NCBI GenBank assembly: GCA_963752745.1
Contig: CAVWAK010000019.1
Span: 1 to 64,000, forward strand
Direction of reading: 5' to 3'
Length of the DNA stretch: 64,000 bases
DNA from: Thiogranum sp963752745
Lineage (GTDB): Bacteria > Pseudomonadota > Gammaproteobacteria > DSM-19610
Numbering within the stretch: position 1 is the first letter of the stretch; each line of letters starts with the position of its first letter. Below are positions 1 through 8,202 of the stretch, in pieces. The position numbers and the translations under genes were made by a program. The notes beneath the pieces were generated by a model. The model saw nothing but the letters and a program-made list of their open reading frames with translations. It was not told the DNA's origin and made no database searches.

Positions 1-32
1 ATGTCCTGCTGCTTGGTTCGGTTGGTCTTGCT

Positions 33-49
33 ACTGACCCCTTTTAATT
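33..49. repeat. Half-copy of the dispersed GGGGTCAGTA element
   Basis: The window opens in a single arm reading TACTGACCCCTTTTAATT, the same arm seen at 29273-29288 and 8864-8878. The 68 bases before the first gene hold nothing else I can recognise. The arm lies just past the stop codon of the minus-strand gene that ends at 69. Confidence 0.6.
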
Positions 50-68
50 CCTTTTAATTGAATCAGAG

Positions 69-317
69 CTACCTGAAGAATATTTCGATCGTTGGATTCT
101 CAAAATGCCGTTCCAGCCTGCGGTTGTGGCGTGCAATGGATACCGCCATAACACCGGCCAGGATCAGAAATGCCGCGACTATTATTGAAAGGAGCGGCGG
201 GTAGATCACCAGCAGCAGCCCGGCAAGAATAAGTATGATGCCTGCAATCACGTTAATGTCCTTCTGTATCAGTCCGTTTATGCAGGTAGATATGGGGGCG
301 ATGACAGCATTTTTCAA
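69..317 (-). CDS. Small two-helix membrane protein (DUF3096-like)
   Basis: An 82-residue protein with two hydrophobic helices at about residues 23-40 and 44-61, separated by a short polar turn (YPPLL). A basic C-terminal stretch rich in Arg follows (about 63-71). Length and the double-helix layout match the DUF3096 family of small inner-membrane proteins, whose function is not known. No enzymatic motif is visible. It stands alone, and the next gene is on the other strand. The family assignment is from overall pattern only. Confidence 0.55.
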   Translation of the reverse strand: MKNAVIAPISTCINGLIQKDINVIAGIILILAGLLLVIYPPLLSIIVAAFLILAGVMAVSIARHNRRLERHFENPTIEIFFR

Positions 318-408
318 TCTCTTTCTTCAGGTTGCCAAAAACCCAGCGTGCGAGAGCAGGATCAAACTGTGAACCAGTTCTCAATTAAGGGATGCGCGGG
401 AGCCTAAG

Positions 409-1107
409 ATGGTCGTAAAACCGATTTCATTTATTCAGGCTGGTCCAGAACCCATGTACCTAGAAGAAATTAGTCTTTCGACGACTGACGCAGATCCAGA
501 GGAGGATCAGCCGCTTGAAGCCGCAGATAAAGTGGCCGCGCTCGAGCAGGCTAGTTGGATGAGGCGGTGCCGGTCACAATTCACATTATTCAACAACAAC
601 CGCCTGTCGGTGGCAACACAGCGCTTCATGCAGGAAGCTCGCGATTACACAGTCGATACCGGCATACTCGATCCTCAATTCAAATGTATATTTAAAATCG
701 ACTGGAGCTGTGTGCTGATATTCTTTGCCCTGTGTGGCATCGCGTCGATTTTAGCAATTAGTGGCCATTGGCCGAACGCTGTGATGCTGTCCATCACCCT
801 GCTTGCATTCGCCGCGGCGAGCCTGCTTCTGGCTGTTTATCGAAGTCGTGATCGTATCGTGTTCTACAGTCAGCATGGGCGTACGCCGCTGGTCGTATTG
901 TTTAACCGATCGCCGGACCGGGCGACGCTTGATTCTTTTATCGACGTCCTGGTGGAAGACATAAAGGATGCCAGAGACCATAACAAGGGTACCAACGCAG
1001 TATTAAACGAAGAACTCAAAGAACATCGGCGTCTTATGGAAGAAGGGGCTATTTCCAGCAAGAGGTACGATATCGTCAAGCAACGTATCCTGAGCCAGCA
1101 TAGTTAG
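409..1107 (+). CDS. Membrane protein with SHOCT-like C-terminus, unknown function
   Basis: A 232-residue protein I do not recognise as a whole. The first 95 residues are polar and acidic at the start. Two adjacent transmembrane helices follow at about residues 98-118 and 120-141, then a soluble tail. The last 30 residues (EEGAISSKRYDIVKQRIL) resemble the short SHOCT motif, which is found at protein ends and thought to mediate oligomerisation. The start ATG follows a GGGAG-like ribosome site. The gene is monocistronic, with divergent and convergent neighbours. Confidence 0.6.
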   Translation: MVVKPISFIQAGPEPMYLEEISLSTTDADPEEDQPLEAADKVAALEQASWMRRCRSQFTLFNNNRLSVATQRFMQEARDYTVDTGILDPQFKCIFKIDWSCVLIFFALCGIASILAISGHWPNAVMLSITLLAFAAASLLLAVYRSRDRIVFYSQHGRTPLVVLFNRSPDRATLDSFIDVLVEDIKDARDHNKGTNAVLNEELKEHRRLMEEGAISSKRYDIVKQRILSQHS

Positions 1108-1219
1108 CGAGGCTGGCGACAAACACCACTGGATCCGTGAACAACGCATCGTTCGGGGGACCTATTTTAAAAATTTCAGAACGTTAGCCGGTACGGATCC
1201 CTTTTTCTCCTTTTCTATA

Positions 1220-1265
1220 GGGGTCGGCGACAATTAGCATTCGTTTTCGTTTGTCACCGATCCCC
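1220..1265. repeat. Dispersed hairpin element, GGGGTCGGcGACAA type
   Basis: The left arm GGGGTCGGCGACAA (1220-1233) pairs with TTGTCACCGATCCCC (1251-1265), with one bulge and one mismatch, around a 17-base loop. It lies 20 bases past the stop of the minus-strand gene at 1285-2202. The same right arm recurs at 15279-15293 and 40461-40475. Confidence 0.75.
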
Positions 1266-1284
1266 TGAACTGTTTTGGCGGGCC

Positions 1285-2202
1285 TTAAAACCTGGTTGAG
1301 AACGCAAATGCGACGCTGTCGCTATCCTTCCCGACATCTTCATTTGAACGGATTCCAACATAGGCCAGCTTAATGCTGGACCTGGAACCGATCGGCAACC
1401 CGGCGCTGATACCGTAGAGCAGTTCCCGCCTTTCGTCATCTTTCTTATCCCCGTTAATGCTGGATTCTCCGCCTCGATCATGCGCAGCACCGAGCGAAAT
1501 CCACCAGCGCTGTGGCGATGTGTAGATAAGGTGCGTCTGAAGCGCGTACAATGGATCCTGCTCCCGTTTGTTATTGCCGAAGAAATCATCGTTGTCGGTG
1601 TACAGGAGAACCGAGCCTGTTAATTCGTAGGACCAGTGACCATGGGTGTGTACAAAACCCAGCTGCGGTCGGAAAACAAAACGGTTCTCTCCCAGGTTGA
1701 GTAGCTTGTCCTGTTTGTATTCGCCGAGGGGGAGGGTGACGGCCAGCGCTGCACCGATTACGGTATTGTTCGGATGCGAAGCCCGGAATGTCTGGAATTC
1801 CTTACCCTTGAGTGCCGGTGCGCCCAGAAAATTGACTGACAGACGCACGCGAGGATCGCCCAAACCATGTCTCTCTGCAGACGCCGGTTCGCCCGCCAGC
1901 AGGCCCTCCCAGCGGGCATCCTTATAAGGCAATCGGGCGTCGAAACGTGCGGATTGTCCCCACAGATCGAATGCATGCAGAAGCGATACGATGGCCGTTT
2001 TGACCTCAACTGTGACATCTTCGAGTTCGAGCACCGGATCCAAAGCGATATCACCGTCGGTGTAGACCACTCCCGCGCCGAGAACGTTCATGCCGACCGG
2101 TAGAGGCGTCCACCGGCGGGGTTCGATGTCCTGCGCAATACCTGCACCCGCGAACGACATAAATACCAGTGCAGTGCCAATAATGATGCGTCGGTGTTGC
2201 AT
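1285..2202 (-). CDS. Outer-membrane protein of the phenol MetA degradation family
   Basis: A 305-residue exported protein with a signal peptide of about 23 residues (cleavage near AGIAQ) and a body of alternating amphipathic strands ending in an aromatic residue (FAFSTRF), the usual end of an outer-membrane barrel. The segments ALAVTLPLGEY and RPQLGFVHTHGHW match the 'MetA-pathway of phenol degradation' putative transporter family (PF13557 type). Substrate cannot be read from sequence; many members sit far from any aromatic pathway, as here. It is divergent from the CBS gene, and the FNR box at 2293-2306 lies in the shared 171-bp spacer. Confidence 0.72.
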   Translation of the reverse strand: MQHRRIIIGTALVFMSFAGAGIAQDIEPRRWTPLPVGMNVLGAGVVYTDGDIALDPVLELEDVTVEVKTAIVSLLHAFDLWGQSARFDARLPYKDARWEGLLAGEPASAERHGLGDPRVRLSVNFLGAPALKGKEFQTFRASHPNNTVIGAALAVTLPLGEYKQDKLLNLGENRFVFRPQLGFVHTHGHWSYELTGSVLLYTDNDDFFGNNKREQDPLYALQTHLIYTSPQRWWISLGAAHDRGGESSINGDKKDDERRELLYGISAGLPIGSRSSIKLAYVGIRSNEDVGKDSDSVAFAFSTRF

Positions 2203-2292
2203 TTTCCGGGCTCCCTCCTGAGCCAGACGCTGTGGAATAAATCAGACAGCTTTGATTATGTCATAGTCGGTTAATGTACTCAGCCGGGTGCC

Positions 2293-2306
2293 TTGATCAA
2301 AATCAA
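2293..2306. promoter_or_regulatory. Perfect FNR/Anr box
   Basis: TTGATCAAAATCAA matches the FNR/Anr consensus TTGAT-N4-ATCAA exactly. Its centre is 74 bases upstream of the CBS-domain start at 2374 and 97 bases upstream of the divergent gene at 2202. A site at -41.5 would put the CBS transcript start near 2341. This implies control by oxygen, inferred from the motif alone. Confidence 0.75.
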
Positions 2307-2373
2307 ATCGCTGGAACGCGCGGCCTGTTAGGCTTTCTAAAAGTATGTGGCCCAACAACAGGAGTAACGGACC

Positions 2374-2883
2374 ATGAGTGTAGCTATTGAAACCACTGTC
2401 AGCAGCATCATGCAGCGCGATGTGCTGAGCGTAGGGGAAGACTGGTCTTTGTATGATTTGTCGGATTTTCTGGCTGACAAGCAAATCTCGGGTGCCCCGG
2501 TGACGTCGGCAGCGGGCGATCTCGTCGGCGTAGTGTCACTGACAGATATCGTTCGTCACAACAGCATGCCGGAGAGCCAGTCGCAGGAACAACACAATAC
2601 CCACGAATACTATCTGCACACCCTTGAACTCCAGGTAGCCCAGGAAGAAGCGGCCAACTATCATGTCGAGGAGGAAACGACGACCCGCGTCAAAGATATT
2701 ATGACCCCGATGATATTCCAGGTTCGCGAGAATGCCAGTATTGAGGAAGCAGCGGATACCATGATCAAGGGGCGTATCCACAGGCTGTTTATTGCGGGTG
2801 ACGAGGGTCTGGTGGGAGTCGTCACTGCGCTGGATATGCTGAAAATGCTCAGCAGCATGCACGGCAGTGTGAGTGAGCAGTAA
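2374..2883 (+). CDS. Tandem CBS-domain protein
   Basis: A 169-residue cytosolic protein made of two CBS motifs (about residues 8-70 and 105-165) joined by a Glu-rich linker (near QVAQEEAANYHVEEE). Typical CBS segments are visible: SGAPVTSAAGDLVGVVS in the first and RIHRLFIAGDEGLVGVV in the second. Such Bateman modules bind adenosine nucleotides and usually regulate a partner; stand-alone forms are common and their partner is unknown here. The start has a good AGGAGTAACGG ribosome site. The perfect FNR box upstream suggests induction at low oxygen. Confidence 0.85.
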   Translation: MSVAIETTVSSIMQRDVLSVGEDWSLYDLSDFLADKQISGAPVTSAAGDLVGVVSLTDIVRHNSMPESQSQEQHNTHEYYLHTLELQVAQEEAANYHVEEETTTRVKDIMTPMIFQVRENASIEEAADTMIKGRIHRLFIAGDEGLVGVVTALDMLKMLSSMHGSVSEQ

Positions 2884-2914
2884 ATAGATGCTCTCTGACC
2901 CCGAGGGTTAAAAT

Positions 2915-3316
2915 CTAGCGACCGCGGCCACCACCTCCACCGCGAAGGCCACCACCACCTCCGCCACGAAGGCCGCCACCGCCTCTTGACATCCCGGCAG
3001 GGCGTCCCATGCCTCCACCGGAGGGGGCGGGTCTGGTCAAGCTTGTCCCGTCACCCCTGTCTGGACGATCCGGCCTGTTGGGTCGATCGGGTCTGTCAGG
3101 ACGATCCGGTCTGTCCGGTCTGTCGTGGTTATGACGATCATCATCGTAACAACAACCACGATAGCCGTACTCACGGTAGGGATAGTCATAGTTGTCATAT
3201 ACACCGTAGCCACCTGAACGATACCCGCCGCCAGAGCTACTACAACCTGACAGGAGCAGCACACCGGAGAGCGCCAGGAGAATCACGAATTGCCTGATAA
3301 ATGGCTTCATGATCAT
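2915..3316 (-). CDS. Gly-rich lipoprotein with Asp-Arg-Pro repeat
   Basis: A 133-residue predicted lipoprotein with lipobox LLLSGC, Cys near residue 25. Then come a Tyr/Gly-rich segment, a tandem run of about eight Pro-Asp-Arg tripeptides (residues about 67-89), and a Gly-rich Arg tail. It has no enzymatic motif and looks structural or low-complexity. Its ATG overlaps the stop of the VOC lipoprotein gene by four bases, so the two are translationally coupled. The tripeptide run is a repeat at DNA level too, so its length may vary between strains. Confidence 0.7.
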   Translation of the reverse strand: MIMKPFIRQFVILLALSGVLLLSGCSSSGGGYRSGGYGVYDNYDYPYREYGYRGCCYDDDRHNHDRPDRPDRPDRPDRPNRPDRPDRGDGTSLTRPAPSGGGMGRPAGMSRGGGGLRGGGGGGLRGGGGGRGR

Positions 3317-4203
3317 TGCCCCCCTTCAGATGCCTGCGGAGGCCATCGCTGGATCAACAGCAATGCACCGGTGGTATCGCCAATCAGCGCGGTATCACCT
3401 TTACTCGGCGCCTCATCAGGTGCAACCCAGACGACACCACCTAATTCGCTCACGCGTTGCGTAGTCGCCACAGGATCAGCAACCCGGACAACAGGCACCC
3501 AGAGCATGTGCTCCTTATCATCCTGTACTACGCGGATACCGGCACGCCATTCTCCCTGGTGCATGAAGACCCGATATTTGTCTCCCGAAACCATCTCATC
3601 ATATCCCAGCACGGAGCGATAGAATTTCTCGGTGTTATCCGGGTTGATAGTCCAGATCTCATTCCACAACCAATCACCGATCGCTGCTTCGGCATCAGCC
3701 GGATCGCCACCCTTTGCGCTGAGTAACAGCAGGTCTGCCCCTTGCGGATCACTGATCAGGACAGCCCGACCGCGTTTATCCATGTCAACGGGGCCTTTCA
3801 ATATTTTTCCGCCATTGGCCTTTGCAAGACTGGCCGCTGCATCTACGTCAGCCACGGATACCGAGGGTATCCAGACCCCGTCCCTGACACGGCCGTCCGG
3901 CGGGTTCGCCTGCAGGATGCCTGCAATTAGTTTATCGCCATTACGCACTACTGCGTATTGCCCCTGGTACTCAATCTGCCAGCCAAACAGCGCCTCGTAA
4001 AACTTTCCGGCCGACATGGGATCCGGCGTCAGCAGATCATGCCAGATAAACTTGCCGGGATAGGTTTGGCCACTGGGAGATTCCGTTACGGGGACTTGCG
4101 CCATCGCAGCGCCGCCTTCCGACAGCTTGCCGGGGCTGGCACAGCCACACAGAAACAGTGCGGCTGTAATTAAGCCACCGAGAATACGCACTAATGATTG
4201 CAT
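3313..4203 (-). CDS. Double-VOC domain lipoprotein (glyoxalase/bleomycin-resistance fold)
   Basis: A 296-residue protein with a lipoprotein signal (FLCGC, Cys near residue 20) followed by two vicinal-oxygen-chelate repeats, about residues 48-160 and 172-290. Each starts with a WHDLLTPDP or WNEIWTINP strand and carries the family phrase FYEALFGWQIEY or FYRSVLGYDEMV. VOC proteins are metal-dependent lyases, dioxygenases or sequestering proteins; being tethered outside the cytoplasm is unusual for them. First gene of a two-gene operon, overlapping the Asp-Arg-Pro lipoprotein by four bases. Ligand unknown. Confidence 0.8.
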   Translation of the reverse strand: MQSLVRILGGLITAALFLCGCASPGKLSEGGAAMAQVPVTESPSGQTYPGKFIWHDLLTPDPMSAGKFYEALFGWQIEYQGQYAVVRNGDKLIAGILQANPPDGRVRDGVWIPSVSVADVDAAASLAKANGGKILKGPVDMDKRGRAVLISDPQGADLLLLSAKGGDPADAEAAIGDWLWNEIWTINPDNTEKFYRSVLGYDEMVSGDKYRVFMHQGEWRAGIRVVQDDKEHMLWVPVVRVADPVATTQRVSELGGVVWVAPDEAPSKGDTALIGDTTGALLLIQRWPPQASEGGQ

Positions 4204-4366
4204 AGTATTAATCCATTCATACCAAACCAGAATCGGAACATCGGACCAGGCACCTCAGCCAGCAATATACCCCTTCTGATTGAGGAAGGCTTGTTCTTCT
4301 CAATTCAGCCCAGGGGCGAGAGCGCGCCATCATTGACCAAGTGGCTGACACCATGATGGGTGATAA

Positions 4367-4402
4367 GGGGATGGAGGGATTAATCAGTATTTTCTCCATC
4401 CG
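4367..4402. repeat. Dispersed hairpin element, GGGGATGGAGGGA type
   Basis: GGATGGAG (4369-4376) pairs with CTCCATCC (4394-4401). This is the only structure I see in the 349-bp spacer 4204-4552 between the VOC operon and ppnN. Related to the hairpins at 47531-47567, 52726-52762 and 56521-56559. Confidence 0.55.
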
Positions 4403-4552
4403 CCTTGATTGCTCACAAGTATCGGGGTTAGTTGCCCTCTGGGGTACGTTTTCGCAGCGAACAAGCACGTTGTCAGTCCCTGCAGATGCGTTATGATCTG
4501 CCGCTAACCTCAATGATAAAAGATACTGAAGAATTCAAGGGACTGAAAAGTT

Positions 4553-5926
4553 ATGGGCTGCGACGTTGTCGATGCAATTATCTCACCGGAAGTCGGTCGC
4601 CTGGACGTCCTGTCCAAGGTAGAAGTCAATAAACTCCTCGATACCAGTCAGGGCGGCCTGTACAAGCTGTTCCGAAACTGCTCACTCGCTGTTCTTAACT
4701 GCGGGAGCACCATGGACGATGGCAAGGAACTGCTGGAGCGTTATCAGTCGTTCGACATTCGTATTATTCAGGAAGAGCGGGGTATCAAGTTGCAGGTCAA
4801 GGGTGCCCCGGCCAGTGCTTTCGTTGACGGCAAGATCATCAAGGGTATCAATGAACATCTGTTCGCCGTGCTGCGCGATGTGATCTACGTTAGCGACGAG
4901 ATCAACGATAACCCGCATTTTGAAATGGACAGGCCGGACGGCATTACCAATGCCGTGTTTCATATCCTTCGCAATGCCGCTATTTTACGACCGCGAGTTA
5001 ATCCCAACCTGGTGGTGTGCTGGGGCGGGCATTCGATCGCCCGCGAGGAATACGATTACACCAAGGAGGTCGGCTATCAGATAGGTCTGCGCGGTCTCGA
5101 CATCTGTACCGGTTGTGGTCCCGGCGCCATGAAGGGGCCAATGAAAGGTGCCACCATCGGGCATGCCAAGCAGCGTATTCAAGGCGGCCAGTACCTGGGA
5201 ATAACCGAACCGGGGATCATTGCCGCGGAGTCACCCAACCCGATTGTGAACGACCTGGTGATACTGCCGGATATCGAAAAACGACTGGAGGCCTTCGTAC
5301 GTACCGGTCACGGGATCGTTGTTTTCCCTGGCGGTGCGGGAACGGCCGAGGAGATTCTCTACGTTCTGGGCATCCTGCTGCATCCGGAAAATCTGGAGAC
5401 CCCGTTCCCCCTGGTGTTCACCGGTCCTGCCAGTGCGAAAGAGTATTTCAAGCAGATAAACCAGTTTATTGTTGACACCCTGGGCCTTGAGGCACAGCAA
5501 CGGTACAAGATCATCATCGATGACCCGGTACGTGTGGCGCACGAAATAAAGGCCGGTATCAAACAGGTTCGCGATTTTCGTAGAGAAAAAGATGATGCCT
5601 ACTACTTCAACTGGACCTTGAAGATCGACCGCGAATTTCAGCAGCCATTCGTTCCCAACCATGAGAATATGCGTAACCTGGAGTTGCACAAAAACCAGGA
5701 GCGGCACCTGCTGGCGGCGAATCTGAGACGTGCGTTCTCGGGCGTCGTGGCCGGTAACGTCAAGGACGACGGGATTCGTGCCATCGAGGAGCACGGTCAT
5801 TTCGAAATCCGCGGCGAGCCCGGCATTATGGAATCGATGGATACCTTGCTGACTTCCTTTGTCGAGCAGCACCGAATGAAACTGCCGGGAAAAACGTATA
5901 CACCCTGCTATCGAATTATCAAATAA
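4553..5926 (+). CDS. ppnN: Pyrimidine/purine nucleotide 5'-monophosphate nucleosidase PpnN
   Basis: A 457-residue cytosolic enzyme that hydrolyses the N-glycosidic bond of nucleoside monophosphates, giving free base and ribose 5-phosphate; E. coli PpnN (YgdH) is activated by (p)ppGpp. The match to E. coli PpnN runs end to end. It includes LYKLFRNCSLAVLN near residue 40, the LOG/lysine-decarboxylase motif PGGAGTAEE near 263, the segment GIVVFPGG before it, and the C-terminal EQHRMKLPGKTYTPCY. Length agrees with the family (about 455). The start is preceded by AAGGGA. The gene is monocistronic and ends 14 bp from a convergent gene. Confidence 0.93.
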   Translation: MGCDVVDAIISPEVGRLDVLSKVEVNKLLDTSQGGLYKLFRNCSLAVLNCGSTMDDGKELLERYQSFDIRIIQEERGIKLQVKGAPASAFVDGKIIKGINEHLFAVLRDVIYVSDEINDNPHFEMDRPDGITNAVFHILRNAAILRPRVNPNLVVCWGGHSIAREEYDYTKEVGYQIGLRGLDICTGCGPGAMKGPMKGATIGHAKQRIQGGQYLGITEPGIIAAESPNPIVNDLVILPDIEKRLEAFVRTGHGIVVFPGGAGTAEEILYVLGILLHPENLETPFPLVFTGPASAKEYFKQINQFIVDTLGLEAQQRYKIIIDDPVRVAHEIKAGIKQVRDFRREKDDAYYFNWTLKIDREFQQPFVPNHENMRNLELHKNQERHLLAANLRRAFSGVVAGNVKDDGIRAIEEHGHFEIRGEPGIMESMDTLLTSFVEQHRMKLPGKTYTPCYRIIK

Positions 5927-5939
5927 CCGACCCTGCTGA

Positions 5940-6194
5940 TTACATGAGCCGGGCGTTGAGGTGCTGCCGCTTTACGCGACTCAGGATCGCCTCCGAGTTT
6001 GTCCGCTTCGGGTCGTAGTCGACGATCATCAGTTGCTTCTGGGTTTCATTGAAGTGCGCGTCTGTTACGCCCTTCACCCGTTCCACCAGCACTTCGATCT
6101 TCTGCCGAAGTTGCGGCTCCGGAATTTCCTCGAAATAAACGATTACATTGGTATTTCGATATCTGCGTCTTAGCTGCATTGGCATTATCAACAC
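5940..6194 (-). CDS. Small HMA-like ferredoxin-fold protein lacking the metal cysteines
   Basis: An 84-residue protein whose second half, VERVKGVTDAHFNETQK followed by MIVDYDPKRTNSEAIL, reads like the beta-alpha-beta pattern of heavy-metal-associated domains. The usual GMTCxxC loop is absent and the protein has no cysteine at all. It may therefore be a degenerate HMA fold used for binding something other than metal. Convergent with ppnN. Confidence that it is a gene is fair; the fold is an inference. Confidence 0.6.
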   Translation of the reverse strand: MLIMPMQLRRRYRNTNVIVYFEEIPEPQLRQKIEVLVERVKGVTDAHFNETQKQLMIVDYDPKRTNSEAILSRVKRQHLNARLM

Positions 6195-6608
6195 TGCTCC
6201 GCTTTATTGTTTTTAACAAAATAATAAAGAAGCAATGGTTATGCCAGCGCAGACATCAATCTGAATAACAGTGGCTTATCATTTTCCGGGTGCCATGACA
6301 GCCTGCGTTGTGTCTCTTGAAGGCGACAGGTATTTTTAGCGGCGAAGAATGAAAAGGAGGAGGGGGGGATTGATTTTCCATTCACACCATCCCCTTTATC
6401 CCTTGAGGGTATGATAAAGCGTTAGTCTGTAAAGACCCTCCGGGTGTATTATCCGGCGTCTTACCCACCTCTATTCGCATTCTCGGAAATCCAGATCGGT
6501 GAGTGCTGTTAAACAGCAAATAAACTAACCGATCAGGTTCACTAGCTATGTTTGATGGCTTACCCTCTCCGGCTAGCAGGATTTATTGGCCAAATGTCTG
6601 GAGGCACC
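6195..6608. other. Intergenic stretch without a gene
   Basis: About 410 bp between the HMA-like gene and the MlaC leader. It holds a purine-rich block with GGAGGAGGGGGGGA near 6357 that partly pairs with CCATCCCCTTTATCCC near 6387-6402, a degraded member of the dispersed hairpin family. A CCTCCGGG hairpin lies near 6437. I see no coding pattern or clear promoter. Confidence 0.4.
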
Positions 6609-6725
6609 ATGAAAAACCAAACATTCACGCTCACCAGGAGGCTGCTGATGTTTTTATCAGCCGCACTTTCCATATTTTTGGTATTATTTCCTGAAACAGG
6701 CATGCAAGGAATAACTGATGTTTAG
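6609..6725 (+). CDS. Short leader peptide overlapping mlaC-like gene
   Basis: An ORF of 38 codons beginning ATGAAAAACCAA after a GGAGG-like site (TCTGGAGGCACC). It encodes a basic start followed by RRLLMFLSAALSIFLVL, one hydrophobic helix. Its last eight bases overlap the start of the MlaC gene (ATG at 6718), so ribosomes finishing it could reinitiate there. It may be a small membrane peptide or simply a translational leader. No homologue is recognised. Confidence 0.4.
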   Translation: MKNQTFTLTRRLLMFLSAALSIFLVLFPETGMQGITDV

Positions 6726-7530
6726 GATGCGGCAAATGCGCATTATGTTGATTCACCCCCGGATTCTTTTGGCCCTGATTGTGGCTGTTCCCGGCCTTGT
6801 GCTGGCCCAGAGTGGTTCCATCGAGGTTGCGAGATTCGCGCTAGCCAGTTCCGGAACGGCCGTCACGAAGCCCAGTAACCGTGATCTACCACAACCCATC
6901 ATAGAGTATATGGTCAAGGAACTGCTCGACCGCCTGAATGCCAATGCCGAAAGGATTAAACAGGACTCGTCAATTACCTACGAGATCAGTAACGAGCTGG
7001 TCGTTCCCAACCTCGACTTTCCACGTATAACCCGTATCATCATCGGGAAATACTGGCGCGACGCAAACGAAGAACAGCGCCAGCGCCTGGTTGATGAGAT
7101 CAGCGCGATGCTGATGCGCTCCTATGTCACGGCAATGAGTGCCTACGCGGATGACACCCTGACCGATGATCAGATCGTCTACATGCCTTCCCGCTACCAG
7201 GCCGGTGACAGGAAAGCCACAGTGCGATCAAAGATCACGCTGGACAGTGGGGAAACGATTGATGTGCGCTACGCCCTGTATTACAGAGACGGCGAGTGGA
7301 AAATCTATGACATCAGTTTTGAGAATATAAGCCTGGCGCTTACCTATCGTACGTCCTTTGGCAACATCATCAAGAACAACGGTTTGAAGGATCTCATTGC
7401 GCAACTGGAGAACCGCAACAAAAATGGCGAGATAGATCTGCCTGGCGCGGTAACCAAAAAACTGGAAGAAGCCAGCGGGAAAGACATTACAGGGAAGACT
7501 GAAAATATTCGCTCGCGGGAAGCCAAGTGA
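6718..7530 (+). CDS. MlaC/Ttg2D-family periplasmic phospholipid-binding protein
   Basis: A 270-residue exported protein: signal peptide of about 30 residues (ending VLAQS), then the MlaC domain (about 55-240). Family features seen are the helix VPNLDFPRITRIIIGKYW and a lipid-pocket strand region ending DGEWKIYDISFENISLALTYR. MlaC carries phospholipids across the periplasm for retrograde transport to the MlaFEDB inner-membrane complex. Here there are no mlaFEDB neighbours, so it is an orphan paralogue. The tail after residue 240 (GKDITGKTENIRSREAK) is polar and likely disordered. A dispersed element lies 19 bp after the stop. Confidence 0.85.
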   Translation: MFRMRQMRIMLIHPRILLALIVAVPGLVLAQSGSIEVARFALASSGTAVTKPSNRDLPQPIIEYMVKELLDRLNANAERIKQDSSITYEISNELVVPNLDFPRITRIIIGKYWRDANEEQRQRLVDEISAMLMRSYVTAMSAYADDTLTDDQIVYMPSRYQAGDRKATVRSKITLDSGETIDVRYALYYRDGEWKIYDISFENISLALTYRTSFGNIIKNNGLKDLIAQLENRNKNGEIDLPGAVTKKLEEASGKDITGKTENIRSREAK

Positions 7531-7548
7531 ATGCTGGTTAGCGAACTG

Positions 7549-7567
7549 GAGTTTTTACTCTGACCCC
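7549..7567. repeat. Dispersed element, single arm GAGTTTTTACTCTGACCCC
   Basis: A single arm placed between the convergent stops at 7530 and 7583. Near-identical copies lie at 26605-26624, 27826-27844, 40438-40453 and 48190-48209. Confidence 0.75.
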
Positions 7568-7582
7568 AATCAAGTATTTACG

Positions 7583-8059
7583 TCAGGGTAAGGTGATCAC
7601 AATATAGCCCAGCGCGCGGTAATCGTTGATTTGTGCGGGTCCCGCGGCGGCGACATCTACAAATTCGGGAAATTCCTCGGGTGATATTCCGTTCCATGCC
7701 GCGTAGGTACCGCAGACGTGCAGTGATACCTGCTCATCATCGACCAACGTTTCAGCAATCGAATGAAGCTTCGGATCATTTTTTCGGTTGTTCGTGGTGA
7801 GTGCGAACTGTTCTTCACCGTGCGTAACGATTGCGATATCTAGCCCCGGGAAACGCTTGCGCAGTCGGTGGATACTATTCCGGACCGCCGGCAGTACGTC
7901 CCTGAGCAGGTCGTGATCGCCGCTGACAATCTCAAACACAGTGCCCGGTGGTGCTGTCTCGCCGGCAAGAATATCATCAATTTCATCTGCAAGGACGGGC
8001 GCAGTAGCGGTAGCGATGATGACAAATATGAGGTGTAAAAAAAGATTTATATATCGCAT
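7583..8059 (-). CDS. Exported DsrE/DsrF-like protein
   Basis: A 158-residue protein with a signal peptide of about 24 residues (ending APVLA). The body resembles DsrE-like folds: DIAIVTHGEEQFALTT, then VSLHVCGTYAAWNGIS with a single conserved-looking Cys (near residue 117), and ending in a hydrophobic strand GYIVITLP. DsrE-fold proteins often carry or sense sulfur on that Cys. Periplasmic members of the family are common and uncharacterised. Alone and convergent with the MlaC gene. Confidence 0.65.
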   Translation of the reverse strand: MRYINLFLHLIFVIIATATAPVLADEIDDILAGETAPPGTVFEIVSGDHDLLRDVLPAVRNSIHRLRKRFPGLDIAIVTHGEEQFALTTNNRKNDPKLHSIAETLVDDEQVSLHVCGTYAAWNGISPEEFPEFVDVAAAGPAQINDYRALGYIVITLP

Positions 8060-8136
8060 TGATTGAGTGTTGTTGTTTGATAAGTTGATCAGAATACAGA
8101 GCCGTTGACTACATGGACAAGCGGCGGACAGTTCAA

Positions 8137-8166
8137 GTTCCCCCAGGCGCCTTTGGCGCCGGGGAT
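8137..8166. terminator. GC-rich hairpin downstream of the DnaJ-related gene
   Basis: CCCCAGGCGCC and GGCGCCGGGG flank a three-base loop and form a very stable hairpin. It lies 37 bp past the stop of the minus-strand gene at 8203-8784. There is no long U run, so it may act as a transcript-end stabiliser rather than a classical terminator. Confidence 0.4.
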
Positions 8167-8202
8167 GCCAAGAGACCGCGTCCCGCCGTTTTAAATCATC
8201 GG

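Noticed and set aside
3037..3264. Alternative-frame ORF in the Asp-Arg-Pro lipoprotein gene
   Set aside because: Arises from the repeated GAYCGXCCX codons of the real gene.
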